Assembly (NCBI GenBank): GCA_013139225.1
Contig: WTBG01000197.1
Span: 1-9,224 of the forward strand
Reading direction: 5' to 3'
Length of the DNA: 9,224 nt
Source: Deltaproteobacteria bacterium
Lineage (GTDB): Bacteria; Desulfobacterota; WTBG01
This document shows positions 1-6,434 of this stretch, piece by piece. Position 1 is the stretch's first letter, and every line of letters begins with the position of its first letter. The notes below the pieces were generated by a model. It searched no databases, had not been told where the DNA came from, and saw nothing but the letters and a program-made list of their open reading frames with translations. The translations under genes and the position numbers were made by a program.

Positions 1-259
1 CGGCATGTCCCGGGCAGTCGATGTGGGCATAGTGCCTTTTATCTGTCTCGTACTCGACATGGGCAATGGATATAGTCAACCCCCGCTCCTTTTCCTCCGG
101 AGCTTTATCAATCTGATCGTATGCCATATGCTCAGCCTGACCCTTCATCGCCAGAAATTTGGTTATCGCAGAAGTGAGGGTGGTCTTGCCGTGGTCTACA
201 TGGCCTATAGTTCCAATGTTGATATGGGGCTTCGTCCTCTCAAATTTCTTCTTCGACAT
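1..259 (-). CDS. tuf: Elongation factor Tu, N-terminal 86 codons (runs off the left edge)
   Basis: EF-Tu is the GTPase that carries aminoacyl-tRNA to the ribosomal A site in the cytoplasm. The visible part begins MSKKKFERTKPHINIGTIGH. It contains the P-loop GHVDHGKT (residues 19-26), switch I as RGLTI (59-63, where RGITI is usual; the Mg-binding Thr is kept) and the G3 motif DCPGH (81-85). The start is ATG at 259, preceded by GTGAGG (minus strand, 268-273) at an 8-base spacing. It is the last gene seen of a tRNA-tuf operon: four tRNA genes on the same strand lie directly upstream, with a 91-base gap to the nearest. The remaining roughly 310 codons lie outside the window. Identification is very secure; whether a second tuf copy exists cannot be seen. 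Confidence 0.98.
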   Translation of the reverse strand, partial: MSKKKFERTKPHINIGTIGHVDHGKTTLTSAITKFLAMKGQAEHMAYDQIDKAPEEKERGLTISIAHVEYETDKRHYAHIDCPGHA

Positions 260-350
260 GGCTTGTGCCTCACAAAAATTTAGGTTAATATACTACAGTT
301 AGCACTCTTAGAAACAAAAACATTTTAGAAAAACAAGAATTGTCGTTAAA

Positions 351-427
<77 letters not shown>

Positions 428-488
428 AGCAAAACGTTTTGTATTATTCAGTCAATACAATTGGTTATGCTAAGCCGAGTTTTCTCAC

Positions 489-565
489 TGGAGCGGGAAA
501 CGGGATTCGAACCCGCGACCCTCAGCTTGGAAGGCTGACGCTCTAGCCAACTGAGCTACTCCCGC
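489..565 (-). tRNA. tRNA-Gly (anticodon TCC)
   Basis: Complete cloverleaf on the minus strand. The acceptor GCGGGAG pairs with TTCCCGC, with a closing G-T. The anticodon stem TCAGC/GCTGA encloses CTTCCAA giving anticodon TCC, and the T-loop is TTCGAAT. Discriminator T and CCA are encoded (489-491). It lies between the Tyr and Thr(GGT) genes, 61 bases before the latter, matching glyT in the E. coli operon. It reads GGA and GGG codons. Confidence 0.97.
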
Positions 566-594
566 TCTTATTCAGAGGGCATCTTTAAAGGTGA

Positions 595-679
595 TGGTGG
601 AGAGGGGAGGATTCGAACCTCCGAAGGCGTTGCCAACAGATTTACAGTCTGCCCCCTTTGGCCACTCGGGAACCTCTCC
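595..679 (-). tRNA. tRNA-Tyr (anticodon GTA)
   Basis: This is an 85-base type II tRNA with the long variable arm expected of bacterial tRNA-Tyr. The acceptor GGAGAGG pairs with CCTCTCC, the anticodon stem CAGA/TCTG encloses CTGTAAA giving anticodon GTA, and the T-arm contains GGTTCGAATCC. Discriminator A and CCA are encoded (595-597). Only 14 bases separate it from tRNA-Thr(TGT) and 29 from tRNA-Gly, so the genes are surely processed from one transcript. It is the positional equivalent of tyrU. Confidence 0.97.
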
Positions 680-693
680 CCGAAGCACACAAG

Positions 694-768
694 TGGAGCT
701 GGCGATGGGACTTGAACCCGCAACCTGCTGATTACAAATCAGCTGCTCTGCCATTGAGCTACGCCAGC
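694..768 (-). tRNA. tRNA-Thr (anticodon TGT)
   Basis: Complete cloverleaf on the minus strand. The acceptor GCTGGCG pairs with CGCCAGC, and the anticodon stem GCTGA/TCAGC encloses TTTGTAA giving anticodon TGT. Discriminator T and CCA are encoded (694-696). It is the first gene of the tRNA-tuf operon, equivalent to thrU, and reads ACA and ACG. A -10 box ends about 11 bases upstream, so the 5' leader would be only a few bases. Confidence 0.97.
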
Positions 769-779
769 ATAACCTTTTC

Positions 780-807
780 ATTATATTTGGATAAATTCAA
801 AATGCAA
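780..807 (-). promoter_or_regulatory. Probable sigma-70-type promoter of the tRNA-tuf operon
   Basis: On the minus strand there is a perfect -10 hexamer TATAAT (780-785). A weak -35, TTGCAT (802-807), lies 16 bases upstream, within AT-rich DNA. The predicted start near 773 lies 4-5 bases before the first tRNA. The perfect -10 at the right distance makes the call likely; the -35 matches consensus at only three positions. Confidence 0.65.
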
Positions 808-944
808 CATTTTTTTTAGAAAAATTTAAAAATTATAATCACTAACACTATAACCATTTGAATTAACTGGCATATTAATTTGGCCGCCACTCAAAATTAT
901 TGAAAATAATTTATTAATTATTATTTCATTCCTCCCACTTTTTC
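808..944. other. AT-rich spacer without a gene, with a weak hairpin
   Basis: This AT-rich stretch lies between the glycosylase stop and the tRNA-operon promoter. A 7-bp A/T-only stem, AATAATT (905-911) with AATTATT (916-922) and a 4-base loop, lies just downstream of the glycosylase. In the minus direction it is followed by TTTTC. It is at best a weak terminator. The A/T tracts beyond the -35 could act as an UP element for the tRNA promoter. No coding potential is visible. Confidence 0.4.
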
Positions 945-1595
945 TTATAAGCCTCTCATCGGGCAATTTTCGCAGCCAGGAATCCTTTTGCAAAAGTACT
1001 TTCCTACATAAACCAAGAGTGCATGATATTCATTGAACATTCTCACATCTTTTTCTAAATTTTCCATGAAGAGTGCCTGGGTTTCACTATAACCAGCCGC
1101 TTTTGAGATGAGATTATGTCTTAAAAGTATTTTCCTTGTATAGGCATCAACTACAAAGATTGGTTTTCCCCCGGCATACAGTAAGATACTGTCTGCAGTC
1201 TCAGGTCCTATGCCATTTATCTTTAAAAGTTTTTCTCTTAAAGGTGTTAAATTTTCTGAAAACATTTTTTCTAAACTACCCTGGTAATTTTCAAAGAGAA
1301 AACGAATAAAGTTTTTTATTCTTTTTGTCTTAATGTTAAAAAAGCCGGAAGATTTAATGGTGTTAGCCAGAATTCCTTCATCTACCTTGAGGAGCCTTAC
1401 AGGATCAAGCAAATTGTACTCCTTCAAAGCCTTTATGGCAGTTTCTACATTTTTCCAGGAAGTGTTTTGGGTTAATATAGCACCTATGATTACCTCAAAA
1501 GGTGAATCCCCAGGCCACCAGTGCCTGGGACCGATAGCATTGTAAAGCTTCTGATAAATCTTTAGTAATTTCTTGCTCTTTCTTTTTTGCCTCAT
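945..1595 (-). CDS. HhH-GPD base-excision DNA glycosylase, endonuclease III-related (MagIII-like)
   Basis: This 216-residue protein belongs to the HhH-GPD superfamily of enzymes that remove damaged bases from DNA. Visible marks are WWPGDSPFEVIIGAILTQNT (26-45), PSGF-like SSGFFN (82-87), a helix-hairpin-helix with INGIGPETAD (126-135), and the catalytic Asp in FVVDAYTR (Asp150). WWP, LTQNT, GIGxExAD and VVDxY resemble Helicobacter MagIII, a 3-methyladenine glycosylase. Glu132 sits where endonuclease III has its catalytic lysine (GVGRKTAN), so a monofunctional glycosylase without lyase activity is expected. The end carries three cysteines, C202-x5-C208-x2-C211. The stop falls five residues later, where a fourth Fe-S ligand would be expected. 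The start is the first possible ATG: an in-frame TAA lies two codons upstream. No clear ribosome site is visible. Substrate specificity (alkylated purine or other) is inference. Confidence 0.9.
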   Translation of the reverse strand: MRQKRKSKKLLKIYQKLYNAIGPRHWWPGDSPFEVIIGAILTQNTSWKNVETAIKALKEYNLLDPVRLLKVDEGILANTIKSSGFFNIKTKRIKNFIRFLFENYQGSLEKMFSENLTPLREKLLKINGIGPETADSILLYAGGKPIFVVDAYTRKILLRHNLISKAAGYSETQALFMENLEKDVRMFNEYHALLVYVGKYFCKRIPGCENCPMRGL

Positions 1596-1905
1596 TTTTT
1601 AAGACCCAGATTCACTCAGCAAGGTAATTTCCCCAGTTCTTTTGCTTTGCTAATCCGAGATCAACCTGGAAAACCTGTTATATAAGCTTGATTTGAATTA
1701 TGGTTAGTGCTAAAGCTAATGTTGATTTAAGGCTACACTATTTGCACAACAGATTTTTTAGCAGCAGCAGTTCTTTATAATAAAATTACCTCATGCCTTT
1801 TATAGCAAAACTTGATAAGTCTGGCGGTAATAAGAGGATTGGTGTGGTCTAGAATTTAGCTTAAGATTAACTTCAATAGGCTGTATAATTTCCGAAAGGT
1901 GACTA
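1596..1905. other. 310-bp intergenic region with no recognisable gene
   Basis: This is the spacer between tRNA-Val and the glycosylase, both on the minus strand. I see no open frame of note, no RNA fold I recognise and no GC-rich terminator after tRNA-Val. The only candidate signal is the weak promoter-like pair at 1697-1725. Confidence 0.6.
1697..1725 (-). promoter_or_regulatory. Candidate promoter for the glycosylase gene
   Basis: On the minus strand, TCAACA (1720-1725, four of six matches to the -35 consensus) is followed after 17 bases by CATAAT (1697-1702, five of six to the -10). It would give a leader of roughly 95 bases before the glycosylase ATG. Such matches are common by chance in AT-rich DNA. 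Confidence 0.3.
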
Positions 1906-1980
1906 TGGTGGGCGATACTGGGTTCGAACCAGTGACTTCTACCGTGTGAAGGTAGCACTCTCCCGCTGAGTTAATCGCCC
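1906..1980 (-). tRNA. tRNA-Val (anticodon CAC)
   Basis: Complete cloverleaf on the minus strand. The acceptor GGGCGAT pairs with ATCGCCC, the anticodon stem CTACC/GGTAG encloses TTCACAC giving anticodon CAC, and the T-arm contains GGTTCGAACCC. Discriminator A and CCA are encoded (1906-1908). It decodes GTG only, so other valine isoacceptors must be elsewhere. It stands alone, divergent from the propeller gene. No convincing promoter was found upstream of it. Confidence 0.96.
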
Positions 1981-1994
1981 AACCGTGATGTTTA

Positions 1995-2023
1995 AAAAAC
2001 TTGACTCAAATGTTTAAGTTTTT
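1995..2023. repeat. Perfect 8-bp inverted repeat between divergent genes
   Basis: AAAAACTT (1995-2002) is repeated in inverted form as AAGTTTTT (2016-2023) with a 13-base gap. It sits between tRNA-Val and the propeller gene, five bases upstream of a perfect TATAAT on the plus strand. It could be a protein-binding operator or a weak AT-rich bidirectional hairpin. Chance occurrence in A/T tracts is also plausible. Confidence 0.35.
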
Positions 2024-2033
2024 GGTCTATAAT
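2001..2033 (+). promoter_or_regulatory. Possible promoter of the propeller gene, with abnormal spacing
   Basis: TATAAT (2028-2033) is a perfect -10, ending 49 bases before the ATG at 2083. The only good -35 match, TTGACT (2001-2006), is 21 bases upstream rather than 16-18. Either the promoter relies on the -10 and an activator, or the match is fortuitous. The inverted repeat at 1995-2023 overlaps the -35 and most of the spacer. Confidence 0.35.
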
Positions 2034-2082
2034 GGACGGCTAGTGTATAAAATATTATGAAAAATATCAATAAAAATTTTTC

Positions 2083-5000
2083 ATGTTGATCCCCATGAAA
2101 AGAGCGTTTGTAATTTTAGCTCAATGCTTCGTCATTATATGTTGCTGTTTTGGTCATAAAGGCATTGCTTTGCCTTACTGGGGAAGTATGGAGCTTTATG
2201 GTGGGCAGATCAATACCTTGGCGATTAGTTCGAAGGATTCAAACCTTATCTTTGCTGGAAGTTGGTCGGGAGATGGACTTTTTAAAAGCATTGATGGAGG
2301 TTATCATTGGGTGAGCATTGATTATTTTAGAAACCGCGAAGTCTTTTCCGTTGTCTTGGGAGGTGATGATCAAAAAACCGTTTGGGTAGCCCACAGTGCA
2401 TACCTTACTAAAAGTGAGGATGGTGGTTTTTCCTGGAAAGATTGTTTTTCATCTGAGGAGGAGCGATTTTCTTACTGCGTGGTCAATCATCCCCATGATA
2501 GTAACACCGCATATCTGGGATGCGGAGGACCAGAGCGCAGTGATAGCGGTGGGGCAATCTTTAAAACGACCGACGGAGGTAATAACTGGAAGAAGCTGCC
2601 TTTAATTGCCGACCATAACGTTAGAAGCATTGCGATTCGACAGGACAGTCCAGAGGAAATCTGGATAGTATCAGGCCATGAATTCATTAATGAGGGGTCT
2701 ATTTATAAGAGTGTAGATGGGGGTGAAAGCTGGATCCCCATATCCACGGGTTTAAAGGAAAGCTGGTTTGATGAAATTGTACTTACAGCAGATAAACCGC
2801 CTGTTGTTTTTGCAGGTGGTGGCAATGGGGTCTATAGAAGCAAAGACGGTGGTGTAAACTGGTCTCAATTGAGCATCGATGGTTGGCCAGAGGATGGTTG
2901 GTGCCGGGCCTTAGCTTTGGATCCCTCCGACAACCATACCGTTTATGCCCAGTGCTACTATAAATTTTCCAGGAGCACGGACTCTGGTGATAATTGGGAG
3001 ACGTATGATTTGGTTTTAGATGATGCAAAGTTTGAGTTGCTTGCTCTTGTCATCGATCCCCAAAGACCGGGTGTAGTGTATGGAGGAGATGCCAATCTGG
3101 GGATTATAAAGAGTGAAAATAATGGGTTGGATTGGAATTTTATAAATCAAGGTGTCAGTGCCAGCCACATTTTTCAAACAGCGGTTGATCCTCAAAATTC
3201 AGAAGTGATTGCTGCAAGCACTATGGTTGGGGTCTACATCAATAGAGAAGATACTGGGTGGGAAGCGCTCGATTATTACCCTTCTTATAGCCTGGCTTTT
3301 GATCCCCATGATGGAGCAACTCTTTTCGCTGGATTTGACGGCTGGCTTGGAAAGTTTGGTCTGATGAGTGGAAGTGCATATTTGCTGGAATTCCCCGAGC
3401 AGACAGTCAATACGATAGCCATTGATCCCTCCAACCCCAATATTCTCTACATCGGGACTGAATCTTTCCCCCTGGATAGCGGTGAAATACATAAAAGCAA
3501 TGATGGAGGAGAAACCTGGAAACAGCTACTAACAGGGAATGTTCCTATTAACGTTATCAAGATAGATCCAAAAGATCAAAGTATCCTGTATGCAGGAAGT
3601 GGCTTGTTTTACGCTCCTGTAATCATGGGAAATCTTTATAAGAGTACAGATGGAGGCAATAACTGGTATATGACGCCTTTGGGAAATATGGTCATTAATA
3701 CCGTTGAGATTGATCCAAACCATCCAGAAACTTTATATGCAGGAAGTGGTGCTCCAGGGGTTGACTGTGCAAAGGGTGTATTTAAGAGTGTGGACAGAGG
3801 AAATACCTGGCAGTATAGCAGTAAAGGGCTGCCGCTTGACTGCACGGTTGTTGATATAGAGCTGAATCCGGACGAGACTCAAATTGTTTATGCAGCAACC
3901 TTTGAACAGGGGGTTTTTATCAGCAGGGATGGCGGTGAGTACTGGACCTTGCTGGGCATGTCTGATTATTGGGTATATGATGTTACTTCCTCCTCGCTTT
4001 ATAAATATCTAACCCGCGTGAGTACATCACCTACCTTTCTGAACCAGTTCTATACAGGAACCGCAAGTGGTCTCTATCAATATAGTGGTGCTGGCACAGG
4101 AATGGTTATAGGGATGATTACAGACAGTTCCACTGGTAATGGGATTACAGGTGCTCAAGTGATTGCTGATACTGGAGGTGTTGCCAAAACAGTAGATGGA
4201 GCCTATCTACTAGTGACTGCAGCAGGAAGTTGTACAATTTCAGTGTCAGCCGTGGGTTATAGCAGTGGTTCGCGAAATGTCGCCATAAGTTCAGGAGATA
4301 CTGTTACAATTAATTTAACCCTGATCTCTCTATTAGCGAATGGTTCAATTTCAGGAAAGATCACGGATTTTTCTACAGATACCCCAATTGAGGGAGTAAC
4401 TGTTGTGGTTAAGCCCGGAGGTTATTCTGCCAAAAGCCTTGCCGGGGGGGACTTTGCCTTAAGTAATGTAGTACCCGGAAACTATAGCCTTTCTGCCTTC
4501 AAAAGTGGGTATAGTACAGACATAGTTAATGGAGTTGTCGTCTCTCAAGGAGAGACAAAAGGTGTTGATTTCAGATTGTCTTCTCTTGGAACAGGTTATA
4601 TTGAAGGAGTTATAACCGATGCCTTGAGTGGAGAAGGCATTAAAGGAGTGAAAGTCAGGCTGGATCCAGGCCTTTTTTTGACTACTACAGATTTTGAGGG
4701 AAGTTACTGTATCGGTGATATAGTAACAGGGGCATATACAATCCATGTATCGCAAGGTGGTTATCTTCCTTATACGAAAGCGGATGTCAGGGTGTTCGGA
4801 AATGAGCGTGCTACTTTAAATATTGAGTTGCAGTCCTGTCCATTCAGTGTGTTAGGCTTAAGCAACAAGGAGCTTAATAAATTGAGAAGATTAAGAGATG
4901 AAATCCTTTTGCAAAGCCCTTCAGGCAAAAAGCTGGTTTCACTCTTTTATCAGCACGCACCTGCAGTAACAAATCGTATCGCTTCAGATCTTGCATTGAA

Positions 5001-5223
5001 GCTAGAGCTCGCGGAATTACTAAAGATGGTGGTACCCCGAATTGACGATATTCTTAGTGCCAAAAGCAAAGGTCTTCCACCTCAGCTCATTAAGAGGGCA
5101 GAAGAATGTCTTAAAAGTTTCTGTCAGAAGGATAATTTGAAATTCAGCTCTGACCTTCATCAATTAACTAAAGCCACAGATTTACATGGAAAATTACAGG
5201 AGTTACCTACAAACAAGCCTTAA
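2083..5223 (+). CDS. Exported Asp-box beta-propeller protein with three carboxypeptidase-regulatory-like domains and a CFI-box-like C-terminus
   Basis: This 1046-residue protein has a signal peptide: KR then a hydrophobic stretch, residues 6-24, possible cleavage after GIA29. Asp-box motifs (SxDGGxxW type) recur near 67-76, 109-118, 160-169, 208-217, 251-260, 296-305, 342-351, 469-479, 519-528, 567-576 and 612-621, with a decayed one near 386-393. This matches sortilin/Ycf48-like BNR propellers, probably two stacked rings. Three beta-sandwich repeats of the CarboxypepD_reg type follow (about 672-747, 754-832, 836-917), each with GxITD and a GxY-type turn. The end (919-1010) has Cys, LRRLRDEILL, SPSGKKLVSLFYQHAPAV and helices, as in CFI-box C-terminal domains. 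I infer a cell-surface or extracellular binding protein; no catalytic residues are evident and the ligand is unknown. A second Met at 2095 gives a tidier signal peptide. Neither start has a good ribosome site. Confidence 0.88.
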   Translation: MLIPMKRAFVILAQCFVIICCCFGHKGIALPYWGSMELYGGQINTLAISSKDSNLIFAGSWSGDGLFKSIDGGYHWVSIDYFRNREVFSVVLGGDDQKTVWVAHSAYLTKSEDGGFSWKDCFSSEEERFSYCVVNHPHDSNTAYLGCGGPERSDSGGAIFKTTDGGNNWKKLPLIADHNVRSIAIRQDSPEEIWIVSGHEFINEGSIYKSVDGGESWIPISTGLKESWFDEIVLTADKPPVVFAGGGNGVYRSKDGGVNWSQLSIDGWPEDGWCRALALDPSDNHTVYAQCYYKFSRSTDSGDNWETYDLVLDDAKFELLALVIDPQRPGVVYGGDANLGIIKSENNGLDWNFINQGVSASHIFQTAVDPQNSEVIAASTMVGVYINREDTGWEALDYYPSYSLAFDPHDGATLFAGFDGWLGKFGLMSGSAYLLEFPEQTVNTIAIDPSNPNILYIGTESFPLDSGEIHKSNDGGETWKQLLTGNVPINVIKIDPKDQSILYAGSGLFYAPVIMGNLYKSTDGGNNWYMTPLGNMVINTVEIDPNHPETLYAGSGAPGVDCAKGVFKSVDRGNTWQYSSKGLPLDCTVVDIELNPDETQIVYAATFEQGVFISRDGGEYWTLLGMSDYWVYDVTSSSLYKYLTRVSTSPTFLNQFYTGTASGLYQYSGAGTGMVIGMITDSSTGNGITGAQVIADTGGVAKTVDGAYLLVTAAGSCTISVSAVGYSSGSRNVAISSGDTVTINLTLISLLANGSISGKITDFSTDTPIEGVTVVVKPGGYSAKSLAGGDFALSNVVPGNYSLSAFKSGYSTDIVNGVVVSQGETKGVDFRLSSLGTGYIEGVITDALSGEGIKGVKVRLDPGLFLTTTDFEGSYCIGDIVTGAYTIHVSQGGYLPYTKADVRVFGNERATLNIELQSCPFSVLGLSNKELNKLRRLRDEILLQSPSGKKLVSLFYQHAPAVTNRIASDLALKLELAELLKMVVPRIDDILSAKSKGLPPQLIKRAEECLKSFCQKDNLKFSSDLHQLTKATDLHGKLQELPTNKP

Positions 5224-5225
5224 AA

Positions 5226-5259
5226 GAGATGTCATTGCGGGCGCAAGCGAAGCAATCTC
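5226..5259. repeat. Dispersed hairpin repeat of the GTCATTGCGGGC...GCAATCTC type
   Basis: ATTGC (5234-5238) pairs with GCAAT (5252-5256), with an inner CGC/GCG and flanking GAG/CTC. It starts just after the propeller stop codon. Short repeats of this form are scattered in many bacterial genomes. No T-run follows, so it is not a typical terminator. It creates an artificial 29-codon in-frame extension upstream of proC. Confidence 0.6.
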
Positions 5260-5264
5260 AATCA

Positions 5265-5293
5265 TTGATAACCATGTTTTTTCTGTGTACTCT
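5265..5293 (+). promoter_or_regulatory. Weak candidate promoter for proC
   Basis: TTGATA (5265-5270) is a good -35 match, followed after 17 bases by TACTCT (5288-5293), a poor -10. It lies 22 bases before the proC ATG and directly after the dispersed repeat. Read-through from the propeller gene is the alternative. Confidence 0.25.
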
Positions 5294-5303
5294 GTGGTTA
5301 AAA

Positions 5304-5309
5304 AAGGAG
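5304..5309 (+). promoter_or_regulatory. Ribosome binding site that fixes the proC start
   Basis: AAGGAG lies six bases before the ATG at 5316. It decides for this start over an in-frame ATG at 5229, which lies inside the dispersed repeat and has no such site. Confidence 0.85.
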
Positions 5310-5315
5310 AAGAGG

Positions 5316-6131
5316 ATGAAAGATAAAATCGGTTTCATTGGAGCAGGAAATATGGGAGAGGCTTTAATAAAGGGTATCCTTAAAGCCAAGCTACTTTCTT
5401 CTCAAAAGGTTTGTGCATCAGACATAAGAGAGACAAAGCTAAAGCAATTTCAAAAGACATACGGTATAAAAACTTTTAAAGACAATAAGGAGCTTGTTTC
5501 TCAAGTGAATATTATACTGCTGGCCGTCAAACCTCAGAATATGGAAGAAGTGCTTAGTGAGATAGCGCCGGTGATTGAGAAAAAACACCTTGTTATCTCT
5601 ATTGCAGCAGGAATAACGACTTCGTACATTTCTAAACGTCTTAACGATAAGATTTCTGTTGTCAGGATAATGCCCAATACCCCGGCACTGATTCAAGAAG
5701 GGGCATCAGCACTTGCTATGGGAAAGCACGCAACTCAGAGTGACCTTAAGAGTGTTCAAAAACTCTTTGAATCGGTAGGCAAAACTGTAGTCGTGGACGA
5801 ATCCTTAATGGATGCAGTTACGGGTTTAAGTGGTAGCGGACCCGCTTATGTGTTCCTCTTTATAGAGGCCCTGGCGGATGCGGGTGTAAAGATGGGGCTC
5901 TCCCGCTCTGTTGCCCTTCTCCTCTCCGCGCAAACTTGCTTAGGTGCCGCAAGGATGGTTTCAGAAACAGGGGAGCACCCTGCCAAACTTAAGGATATGG
6001 TTACTTCTCCTGGCGGGACAACCATTTGTGGATTACATGCTTTAGAGGCAGGGGGCCTAAGAACAACGATAATGGACGCAGTAGAAGCTGCTACCAGACG
6101 TTCAAAAGAGCTGGGACAAGTGAAGAAGTGA
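5316..6131 (+). CDS. proC: Pyrroline-5-carboxylate reductase
   Basis: ProC reduces 1-pyrroline-5-carboxylate to L-proline with NAD(P)H in the cytoplasm, the last step of proline synthesis. The 271-residue protein has the usual family length. The Rossmann motif FIGAGNMGEAL is at 7-17, LAVKP at 69-73, and RIMPNTPA at 117-124. SGSGPAY is at 172-178, and the family signature around DMVTSPGGTTICGLHALE is at 227-244 in the helical dimer domain. All parts are intact. The start is ATG 5316 because of the AAGGAG site; the upstream in-frame extension is repeat-derived and out of family. It ends with TGA, showing that UGA is an ordinary stop in this genome. No other proline genes are adjacent. Confidence 0.97.
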   Translation: MKDKIGFIGAGNMGEALIKGILKAKLLSSQKVCASDIRETKLKQFQKTYGIKTFKDNKELVSQVNIILLAVKPQNMEEVLSEIAPVIEKKHLVISIAAGITTSYISKRLNDKISVVRIMPNTPALIQEGASALAMGKHATQSDLKSVQKLFESVGKTVVVDESLMDAVTGLSGSGPAYVFLFIEALADAGVKMGLSRSVALLLSAQTCLGAARMVSETGEHPAKLKDMVTSPGGTTICGLHALEAGGLRTTIMDAVEAATRRSKELGQVKK

Positions 6132-6142
6132 GCTTAATGCAC

Positions 6143-6406
6143 GTTGCGGGTTTCGTGTTACGTGTTAAAAATAAAGAAGTCTGCTTATTTACAATACTTA
6201 AGTTGTCTATTAGATTCCTGGATCTCTGCTCCCCGATCAGGTCGAGGACAAGTTTCGCAGGGATGACAGATAAGGATGGAACTGATTGAAAAAACGTGTC
6301 ATTCCCGCGCAAGCGGGAATCCAGTATTGTTAATAATTTCATCAGGGCATTCAACTGGAGATTTCCGGATAACCAGATAAAAAACACTATACCCGTAACT
6401 CGCAAC
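6143..6406. repeat. Nested inverted-repeat element (264 bp) filling the proC-transporter gap
   Basis: The outer arms 6143-6166 and 6383-6406 are inverted copies, matching at about 18 of 24 positions (GTTGCGxGTTxCG...). Inside them, TTATTTACAATACT (6185-6198) and AGTATTGTTAATAA (6323-6336) are inverted with one mismatch. Further in are two diverged CTGGAT...GGATGACA units in opposite orientation: 6217-6268 forward, and 6298-6322 inverted. The left unit is lengthened by a segment with CCCCGATCAGG. There is no open frame of note and no transposase. It looks like a MITE-like or REP-composite element, probably an aggregate of dispersed repeats. The element ends 28 bases before the transporter start. 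Confidence 0.6.
6301..6320. repeat. Perfect GC-rich hairpin with GCAA loop
   Basis: ATTCCCGC (6301-6308) pairs exactly with GCGGGAAT (6313-6320) around a GCAA tetraloop of GNRA class. It is the core of the GTCATTCCCGC-type dispersed repeat within the larger element. A stable RNA hairpin is expected in either direction. There is no T-tract after it, so a terminator role is doubtful. Confidence 0.75.
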
Positions 6407-6434
6407 TTTGATAAGTTATTGAATTTCTAAGACG

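Noticed and set aside
5..283. 92-codon plus-strand frame at the left edge
   Set aside because: It is antisense to the start of tuf, whose motifs are unmistakable.
572..781. 69-codon minus-strand open frame over the Tyr and Thr tRNA genes
   Set aside because: It is only the translation of two well-formed tRNA genes; such frames are a common annotation artefact.
6301..6320. Rho-independent terminator for proC
   Set aside because: The hairpin is strong, but no T-tract follows on either strand and it matches the dispersed repeat type.
6143..6406. CRISPR-like array
   Set aside because: The repeats are inverted and diverged, not regularly spaced direct repeats, and no cas gene is present.
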